Shown here in pieces: positions 56,270 through 64,000 of a stretch of DNA of 64,000 bases; positions within the stretch are counted from its first letter, which is position 1, and every line of letters begins with the position of its first letter. The notes beneath the pieces were generated by a model. The model worked only from the letters and a program-made list of their open reading frames with translations. It was not told where the DNA came from and ran no database searches. Position numbers and translations under genes: made by a program. The DNA lies in the NCBI RefSeq assembly GCF_001625195.1, contig NC_054390.1, positions 8,529,222-8,593,221 on the forward strand. The letters run 5' to 3'. The stretch is from Drechmeria coniospora (taxonomy: Eukaryota; Ascomycota; Sordariomycetes; Hypocreales; Ophiocordycipitaceae).

Positions 56270-59200
56270 TTCGGCGAGGAAAAGGCACAACACGTCGCGG
56301 CCGTGCTGCCTTTTGCACGGTCGGGCGGCCTCTATGGCGTGTCCGGAATCCGACGACGAGACGACGGGCGGCCCTCGTTTCTTGCTTTCCAAGGACGCTC
56401 GCTCGCGCCTCCTCTCCGGGCTCGGCCAGGCGACGATGCTCATCCAACCCCCCCTTTCGTTTTGTCACCCTTCGGTTCGTCGTGCATCATTTCCCATTCT
56501 GCATCATTGTCTCGCTCGGGAAACCTCGAGCCAGGACAGGACGAGTCATCAATTCGCCATGTACCGCGTTCTTGATTTCGTCGGCAATCTTTCAGCGGCC
56601 TGAGCACCAAATACCCCAATATAGACTGTGAATGGCGCGCTCGAGCGGAGCCCGGCTGCCATCTGCTGGAAGCAAAATACGTCTACCTCATTCGAACATT
56701 ATTTGTTTCCTTTGTCAAGACTACTACATACAATTCAACCGTTATCGGACGAGGGGGGGGGGGGGGGGGGCGGCGAATCGTCCAGCACCGTACCGTAACT
56801 CGGTACGCGCCGGATGGCAAACACTGACGCGACGAGACTCGGACGGCGCAAGTCGAAGCGAGCGTCTTTGATCAAGCTCGCACACAAGTCGGGCGCCTTC
56901 CGAATCCATTTCGTCACGACTCGAGAATGTCCTAGACCTCTCTCATTTCCCGCCCGCGGGTACGTCGTGATTCGTTAAACAGAAAAGGGCTCGCGCGCGA
57001 TGCAGGCGGGAAGCTGGACACGGCGCAAAACACGGCGGTTGGTTTGGTTGGCCGGATGACGAGTTCTGGATCCCTACTCTACATGTCCGCCGTTCCATGT
57101 TCATCACTAGGTGGGCAATAGGTGGCAGAGACGGAGTCGGTGCCGTGGAATCTTGGCGGCGCGGAGTGGCGGCCGCGGCGATAATGGAGAGTCAATAATA
57201 CCATGCCATGGCCAATCCGTTGCTTGCCGTCTTGTTCCATCTTGTCGCCGAGGAAGTGATGAGGAAGTGATGGGGGCTTTCGGTGCCTACCGAATCGAGT
57301 CGCTCATTTGTTCGCAGTCGACCGACTCGTCTCGGTCATGGTCGGGTGCGGTGAAGCATGAAAGAATTGATCGGGGAGAAGATGATGCCGCAGCAGGGCC
57401 AGGCATCACCAACACTGTTGAAACAAACATGCACAGTACAAGTACAGGTAGTGTACGGAGTAATAGTTTTACAGCACATCAGTAGGGCACTCGTACCGGT
57501 ATATTCACAGACCTAGGTACAAAGTATTAGATGTTAAGCAATGCAGCGCACAAGCGGAGACTGCTAGGTACCTTAGTAGTATGAACGGACCATGGAGTGC
57601 CCTGTACATGTACCCATACCTAGTACTCTGTCGTGCCAGCAAGTACAAGGACTCCGTATTACGTACTTCTACATGCACTGTTCTTGGGTGAACTGTAAAT
57701 AGGTACTGTACTTGTACTGTACAGTCGCTGTAGATGAACCGTATGACATCCATGTACGGAGTACCACATGTAGGTGAACTGTACTCCGTACTGTGCATGC
57801 ACTGTTGCACTCTTGGTGAGCTATACCATGCATGCACTGTAGGTGAGCGGTACCGTAAATGCACTGTAGGTGAACTGTACTGTACAGTCAGTGGACAAAA
57901 GTTACGATTCGGTTTTGGTCGCGCTACTAATTACAACACACACATTGATTCGACATTCGCCACCCACCTGCACACGTGCTGTGGTTGTAGATGAACGGTA
58001 TTCAATACTGTACATGTAACGGTAGGCGTTGCCTGGAATAACCCATAGGGGCCAGCACTGCCCCGTGTCACTCACTATTCTTAATACGGACATGGGTGAG
58101 GTGACGCTAAAAAGGCCTCAAGGCCGCCAGACAGGCAGCAGCACCATTCTAGTACTAGTGCTCCGCACACTGTACTGTACTTACAGTATTACTGGGTGGA
58201 TATGACAACGACCGACACAGCCCGTACTATTGCCACCATCCATGCGTACGGCGTACCCAAGTTCGATTGAAGCAAAAGGGTCGGCAAAATGGCTGCCTGG
58301 TGGAAACTAGAGCGGCCGTCCTACTTTGCGACGCGTCCTTCCCTGCTGCCCATCTGTCAGGCAGCCACACATGGGCCGCACACGTGCTCGAGTGGTTTGG
58401 AGGAGGGCCGGTTGCCTGTAGGGTCGGGCTGGCAAAGGGAGACGGAGGCCGACGCGACTAGCTATTATTAGTGCACGGTAGACTACGTCAGAGGCAGGAG
58501 AGTGCGGAGAGGAAAAGGAGAGAGGACCGACCGCTCGGTTGTGCCCCGTTGGATTGATGCATACCCTGAAGATGGTCCATGTTCACGGGCAGTCGGTGTC
58601 GCTGCTTTCGCGGATTGGAAGGGTGAGTGAACGCTGTGGGTAGTCGTATCGTCAGCACAAGGGCGCTGTTTTCAGTGCCCTGTTCGCCGCACAGTACAGG
58701 TATTAGTTGTGGGTGGCCGTTGGCAACCAGCAGGCGGTAAATAGGCGGCAGGCTGGCGGGAGGCAACCAAGAGTCATCACGTGCCTCGCCGTGGCTTGCG
58801 GTGGTTCGACCTGTCAAGGCAGCCATGTGGGAATGCCGGGGCAGGCGCACTCGGGGGCTGAAATTGACTTCCTTCCTGGGATGCTGGGAGTGGCAGGGTG
58901 AGAGAGGGCAGGAGCGATAGGCAGCAGAGCAAGTACGACCCCCAACAAAGCGGCTCTTGCTTCTCGTGGCGAATGACCTCGACTTGGCATTCTCGATAGC
59001 CTCACCGACGACTTCTCGTGCCCAGTACCAGGGGCCACATTTCGTCGTGCCCTCGATTCTGCTCGCGCCGGTGCCATCCCTGTTCGCGATCGATCTAGTT
59101 GGGCATATTTCTCCCAGCACGGTCCTAGTACGTAATACCTGTCAACTGGCACCCTCCCGCTCCCACTTGTCGCGGGGTAGCTTCCCGCAGCCGACGGACC

Positions 59201-59592
59201 CAACGATTTCTGGCGAGTGACCAACACGACAGCGTCAGCACAAATCGATACGAAGCTCGTCGGCCATGCTGCGATTTTGAACTCGAGCCACCGCCGACGT
59301 GCATCTGCTGCCAGACGAGTTTCATCGCCGTCGCATCGGCTCCGTCGCTGGCAACCTCGCCCATCCTATCTATTCCTCGCAGCGTCCGCAAGCTTCGCCT
59401 CGGCAACGTTGGCTGTTGCGGCGTGGGACGAGAGACTCACTCCTCCTCGACCACACCACCCTCTCCTTCTTTGCCGTGCACGAGACCGAGGCGTCGGGCT
59501 GGAATGAGGCGGGAAGCCGACTCCTCTCGCGACCCGGGGACAAGAGGACCCGGCAGTGACCGTCAAAGAACCCGCGAGCGTCCGGTTGCGTG
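56270..59592. other. Intergenic interval
   Basis: No supportable gene. It contains a G18 run (56753-56770) and a dense patch of GTAC-type words at 57420-57900 and 58000-58190. At 57740-57880 there is a degenerate repeat of TAGGTGAACTGTACTG-like units (TAGGTGAACTGTA at 57771 and 57867, TAGGTGAGCGGTA at 57840). The last 450 bp are the probable leader of the Hsp70-like gene. Confidence 0.45.
56753..56770 (+). repeat. G18 homopolymer run
   Basis: Eighteen consecutive G starting 484 bp after the Ime2-like stop. It mirrors the C20 run before the gene in opposite orientation. Confidence 0.8.
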
Positions 59593-62000
59593 ATGCCCGC
59601 CGGCAGCGGCGACGGCAGCGCCAGCAACATGAGCCTCAAACTTCCTCTGCGCCCGAGCCCCGGCACCAGCAACGGCAGCCGCCGCAACCAGGAGAGTCGC
59701 AACTACTTTACGAGCTACACCCCGCCGAGCTCGACGGAAGCCATCAACGGGCCGGTGAGGGAGCCGGCGAGGGACCAAGCCGTGGTCTCCGATCGCTTGA
59801 TCGTCGGCGTCGACTTTGGCACCACCTTTTCCGGGTGAGTCTTGGATGGGAGGAAGAGGGCCCCCGTGACCGTCGACTCACTCCGTCCGTGTTCGCGCGA
59901 GGCCACCCGCACACCGGTGCCGTCGGCCCGCGCCCCCCCTGTCCTCTCGTCTCCGGCGTCCCAAGTGGGTGGCATGGGGGCCGACGGTGCCTCGCACGAG
60001 AAGTGGTGCCTACGGGGCATGGTCCACCGCCTTCGGCGTCGGCTCTCTTCCTGCACATGTCTTTTTCCTGGCTGACGTTTGCAGCGTCGCCGCCGTCTAC
60101 ACGTCGACGCCCGATGACATCGAGATCATCAAGACGTGGCCTGGAGGCAACGGCATCACCTCGGACAAGGTACCGACGGAGATTGCCTACGACTTTGCCG
60201 CCAACGCGTCGCCGGGGTCCGATCCGACGGTGAAATGGGGCTTCCAGTTCCGGCCCGAGGAGTCTCGGCTCCGCTGCATCAAGCTCTTCCTGGATAGGTC
60301 CCAGAAGCTGCCCTTTTACGTGAGCCCTCTCGACACGGCCGCCCAGCTGAAGCGCTTCGGCAAGACGGTCGTCGACGCCGTGAGCGAGTACCTGACGGAG
60401 ATTTACGAGCACACCATGGACACCCTCACCCGCCGCTACGGCGAGTCCTTCATGGCGTCGACCAAGGTCGACTTCGTCCTGACCTGCCCCGCCGTCTGGA
60501 GCGACGCGGCCAAAAACACGACGCTCCTCGCCGCCGAGCGGGCGGGCATGGGGAGCCGGTCCGACATCCAGATGATCAGCGAGCCCGAGGCGGCGGCCGT
60601 CTACACGCTCAAGGCCATCCAGCCGAACCACCTCAACGTCGGCGACAACTTCATCGTCTGCGACGCCGGCGGCGGCACCGTCGAGTCGGTACCCCCCCGG
60701 CCGACCCCCTTGGTTCGGAGCAGCCGAAGCTGACGAGCGGCAGCCTCATCGCCTACAAGATCATGTCCCTGAAGCCTCTGCGCGTCGAGGAGTCGGCCGT
60801 CGGTACCGGCGGCCTCTGCGGGAGCGCCTTCCTCAACTACAGGTTCGAGGAGCACGTCCGCAACCGGCTTGGCCAGGCTCGCTTCGACGAGATGAAGACG
60901 CGCAAGGGCCGCACCTGGCAGATGGGCCTCAAGTACTTTGAGGAGTTTGTCAAGCGAAACTTCAACGAGGACGAGTACCAAGAGGTCAACGTTCCGTAGG
61001 TGCACCGCCCACCCGCCCGTCGTCCGTCGGCTCACCCCTGTCCTTCAGGTTCCCGGGCTTGCCCGACGACGAAGAGGCCGGCCTCGATTCCGGCTTCCTC
61101 ATCATGACGGCCGCCGAGGTCAAGAACATATTCGAACCCGTCGTCAAGGAGGTGACGGACCTCGTGAGCGGCCAGGTCGAGAGCCTGCGGGCCAAGGGAG
61201 GCGTCGTCTCGGGCATTGTCCTCGTCGGCGGCTTCGGCCAGAGCAACTACCTCTACCGCCGGCTGAAGCAGCACTTTGCGAGCGCCGCCCCGCCCCCCTA
61301 CAGCGAGCGGCCGACGCACGCCGGCGCGAGCGCGACGCCCGACGTGGCGTCCATCGAGGTGATGCAGCCCGTCTACGCCTGGACCGCCGTCGTCCGCGGC
61401 GCCGTCCTGAGAGGCTTGGAGGGCAACATGGTCATCTCGCGAAAGTCGAGGATGCACTACGGAACCTCGTACGCGACCGTCTACGACGAGGAGAAGCATT
61501 CCGTCAGCGAGCGGTACTGGTCCCCGCTGTGGGAGCGGTGGATGGTCTCGGACCGCATGCAGTGGCACATTGCCAAGGTGAGTTCGCCCCCCTTCCCTCC
61601 CTCGTCGACGGTGCCCTTGCCCCGAGCCCCGCGGGACGCTCGGCTGACGCTCGCTCGGCCGCCCCAGGCGGAAGCCCTGTCTCCCCTGTCACCCATCGCC
61701 TTCCACTACACGCGCAACTTCCGACCGGGCCAGTCGCTGATGGTGACGGACGACCTCATCGCCTGCGACTCGGACGAGCCGCCGGCGGCCTACACGCGGG
61801 ACCTCGTGCACGTCTGCACGCTCACGACGGATCTCAACGCCGTGCCGCGAAGCCTCTTCACGCGGCTGACGACGACGCGGGGCGTCGAGTTTGACAACCT
61901 CGATTTCACCCTCGAGATGATTGTCGACAGCGCCGGGCTCGGCTTCGAACTGAAGGTGGACGGCATGCGGTACGGCCGGGTCGAGGCCGAGTTTCACTGA
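59593..62000 (+). CDS. Hsp70-superfamily ATPase, HSPA12-like fungal protein
   Basis: Five exons, 59593-59834, 60085-60684, 60744-60995, 61049-61577 and 61668-62000, give 651 aa. Introns are 250, 59, 53 and 90 nt. Splices rebuild VDFGTTFSGVAAVYTS (residues 73 on), DAGGGTVDLIAYKI (274 on) and EVNVPFPGLPDDEE. Nucleotide-binding motifs: phosphate-1 DFGTTFSG, FVLTCPAVWSDAAKN, ISEPEAAAVYT, phosphate-2 DAGGGTVD, and the adenosine motif VGGFGQSNYL (about 425). The region after the ATPase core is short and lacks a DnaK-like substrate-binding domain, as in HSPA12 and the many fungal 'Hsp70 family protein' paralogues. Client and pathway are unknown. The residues before 60 are Ser/Pro-rich and disordered. 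An earlier in-frame GTG at 59590 is not used. Confidence 0.9.
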
Positions 62001-62486
62001 CGCTCCCCGAGGCATGCCGGCCGAGGCTGGAACGCGAGGAGGATGTCATTGAGATGACTGGACCGCGGGTTCGACGACGCAGGGGCAGTTTGACGCACGA
62101 GCCGACGGCCGGAGCAACGTTGGCCATCACGACGAGCTCGCACGACGCTGGCCTTGTGTTTTTTTTTCGGACGCACGTACGCGTGTAGAGAGTCTATCCG
62201 TCACGAGCACCGGGCCCTGCGACGGCTGGCTTGCAGCGGCAAGCCGGTCACGCCGTTGAACCATCAGTCCACGTGTAAACGCTGGCAAGGATACCGGCCG
62301 GCGCAGCATACCGCATGTACATGTACTCCGTATTCATGTGAATGCAAATACTGTGTGCTATACTCCGTGCTGTACTTGTAGCACATGTACTAGCATGCGC
62401 AGCACCCATGGTCGGTGCGTAGTTGTATATGTAAATGTAATAGTTGTACTTGAGCACTGGTCGTGGTGCGCCTGGACGCTTGCCGG
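62001..62486. other. Intergenic spacer
   Basis: Holds the 3' region of the Hsp70-like gene, then GTAC-type words (CATGTACATGTACTCCGTA near 62314-62332). No gene. Confidence 0.4.
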
Positions 62487-62960
62487 TACAACTAAACTTA
62501 TATTCCCGGTGGTGCAACTACATAATCTACCCTTGGCCCGGTTCCAGGAACTTCAACAATCGCACCACCTCCCGGATGTCTCACTAACTGTATTACAAGA
62601 GCAATAGTACTGAAACAGGCGTGCTTATGACACTTACAACCCTAGGGCCAAGGAGCACCAGCGGGTACAACGGTTATTCAACCATCTTCTGGATGTGTTA
62701 CCAGCTGCACTACGACTGTGATTATTACAACTACAGGTGGTCGTATTACCGAAACAACCATTAACCATTAGTTCGAATATAGGAACTTCAGCTCTCTTGC
62801 CGCCGACAGAATGTACAAGCAACTGTATTACTACCATAATTGTTACTCAAACCGGTGGTGTTGTTACCATTACAAACCCAGGACCTACACCGGGCACAAC
62901 AATAATCTTGCCACCTGTTGAATGTATTACAAACTGCGTTACATCAACCGTCATGCCCGT
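62487..62960 (+). pseudogene. Decayed threonine-rich tandem-repeat (adhesin/cell-wall-like) coding sequence
   Basis: Four diverged units of roughly 110-150 bp can be read on the plus strand only by changing frame. They are STIAPPPGCLTNCIT (about 62558), TTVIQPSSGCVTSCTTTVI (about 62669), SALLPPTECTSNCITTIIV (about 62787) and TTIILPPVECITNCVTSTV (about 62900), linked by TTGG(R/V)(I/V)T-type segments. In-frame stops (TAA near 62522, TAG near 62769) and indels break it. No start codon or signal peptide precedes it. The pattern of Thr-rich repeats with a paired CxxxC is that of fungal cell-wall adhesin-like proteins. Codon use is AT-rich, unlike the neighbouring genes. Confidence 0.6.
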
Positions 62961-63831
62961 GGCAAGGCCCAGGTGCAGTCGAAGGCTAACGAGCTGCCTA
63001 TCACGTGAGCGGCCTCGGCTGCGACCTCATGACGACGCAACAAATATTAGTCCGCGCCGGCCGACGGCGGCTGAGCGGCTTCACTTTCGACACCCGATTG
63101 CTCGGACGGAGAGCTGGTCGACCACCAGGGATACCCAAAGAGGAGATGCCGTGGCATGTCGTTCCGGCGTCGCTCCTTTTCGTTAAGTCTTGATCCTCAA
63201 CAAGGGCGAGCAGTACGATGGAGAGCGACTCTGTGCCTCCGTTACCTACCGACCTGCGTGCAGCTGCATGCATACTATCATGGAAATAATCAACTGCAGC
63301 ATGTACATGTACTTGTACGGTACATACATGCACACGTAATGACAAGTACCTGGTACAGCAGGTGAAACCGTCGGCTTACGGAACGGGGTAATTCGCAGCG
63401 GCTTCCACGCATCCGCCAGGGGTCTCTCCGGCGTCGGCGGTGACCAGCTGACAGGGCCTCGCTTAGGTGCCAAGAGCCTGTAATGTCGCCCCGTTAGTGG
63501 CTGGGTACAGCGCCATGTACTATAAGTACTTGCATGTAAGTACAGTACTGTAGGCTCCGATGCAGGTAACTCTAGGCACGGCACCATCTCGTCATGGGCT
63601 GGCACTACCAGCAACGTCATGTATAAAAAATAGCCAGACGCTTCGCTTCCTCGAATTTCGCTCCCACAATCTTGTCCGCTCCGTCACGCTGCCATCGAGC
63701 CTTGCCATCCATCTCAGCGCCGTCGGGCATCTGGCTACGTAGACGGTCTCGCTCTCTCGCCTCCCCGAGGCCTCTGCATCCCGCTCGTCTCGGGCGGACT
63801 GGCACGGCGTCGTTGGAAAATTCCTTCACCC
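62961..63831. other. Intergenic interval before the SET-domain gene
   Basis: No supportable gene. GTAC-type words lie at 63300-63360 and 63510-63555 (CATGTACATGTACTTGTACGG near 63300-63319). A TATA-like TATAAAAAATA at 63621-63631 lies about 200 bp before the ATG at 63832. Confidence 0.45.
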
Positions 63832-64000
63832 ATGGGCAGGCTCGTCAACGGTTCGGCGGGCTCGCGCACGCGAATCGACAGGCTCGTCGATTGGGCCGCG
63901 TCCCACGGCGCCGTGCTTCATCCCTCGGTCGAGGTCTACGACGACGCAGGAACCGGTCTCTCGTTCCGAGTGCATGCAGCGGCGTCCAAGCCGGTGCAGC
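63832..64000 (+). CDS. SET-domain protein, N-terminal fragment (runs off the window)
   Basis: 56 codons from ATG 63832 to the right edge, with no stop. The sequence RIDRLVDWAASHGAVLHP followed by SVEVYDDAGTGLSFRV closely resembles the opening of fungal SET-domain lysine methyltransferases of the SETD3/Rkm1-like class, in which a WA..HGA.LHP...I/V..D..TG.SFR motif precedes the SET core. The catalytic part is outside the window, so the substrate cannot be judged. Confidence 0.6.
   Translation, partial: MGRLVNGSAGSRTRIDRLVDWAASHGAVLHPSVEVYDDAGTGLSFRVHAAASKPVQ

Noticed and set aside
58488..59120. 210-aa minus-strand open frame
   Set aside because: No family motif, no hydrophobic or domain pattern and no splice support; it overlaps mixed intergenic DNA.
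1..64000. CRISPR arrays, bacterial operons, rRNA, insertion sequences or transposase genes
   Set aside because: None seen. Direct repeats here are minisatellites without spacers of constant length, and no transposase or reverse-transcriptase motif was found. A systematic tRNA search could not be done by eye, and no convincing B-box plus cloverleaf was noticed.

Overview
The window is nuclear DNA of a filamentous ascomycete. The evidence is short spliceosomal introns (about 55-140 nt, mostly GTRNGT donors, CTNAC-type branch points and CAG/TAG acceptors), gene families typical of Pezizomycotina, GC-rich codon use, and intergenic DNA full of the words GTACGGAGTAC, CTCCGTAC and ACATGTAC. A hypocrealean Sordariomycete is my inference; I cannot name the species.

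Left third (0.5-18 kb): an extracellular-siderophore locus. A single-domain PurE-like gene (508-1110) lies tail to tail with a 14-TM siderophore importer of the MirB/Sit type (1212-3005, minus). Across a 2.5-kb divergent promoter is a SidF-like hydroxyornithine acyltransferase (5506-6965). Next come a SidI-like acyl-CoA ligase ending in the peroxisomal signal SRL (7329-9177, minus) and a SidD/NPS6-type NRPS with A-T-C-(degenerate A)-T-C order (12698-18076). Together they fit fusarinine synthesis: SidI activates mevalonate, SidF loads the anhydromevalonyl group onto hydroxyornithine, SidD oligomerises and cyclises through ester bonds, and the importer recovers the ferri-siderophore. Five exact ATCWGATAA (iron-responsive GATA) sites lie in the three intergenic promoters of this block. 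No SidH-like hydratase or SidJ-like esterase is visible here.

Middle (18-45 kb): a Gag1-clamp/DUF4050-type protein (minus); a small secreted 'zygote-specific'-like peptide behind a 23-bp tandem repeat; a GT34 mannosyltransferase; sphingosine-1-phosphate lyase; a DUF7514-like protein; an unknown coiled-coil protein (minus); a pyruvate/branched-chain dehydrogenase kinase; and a five-exon Stc1-domain zinc-finger protein (minus).

Right third (45-64 kb): about 9.5 kb with no supportable gene, made of short palindromic repeat words and minisatellites; an Ime2-family meiotic kinase; an HSPA12-like Hsp70 ATPase; a decayed threonine-rich repeat (adhesin-like) gene; and the first 56 codons of a SET-domain protein running off the right edge.

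Exon boundaries were read by hand from splice signals, reading-frame continuity and family motifs. All identities are from motif recognition, not database searches.
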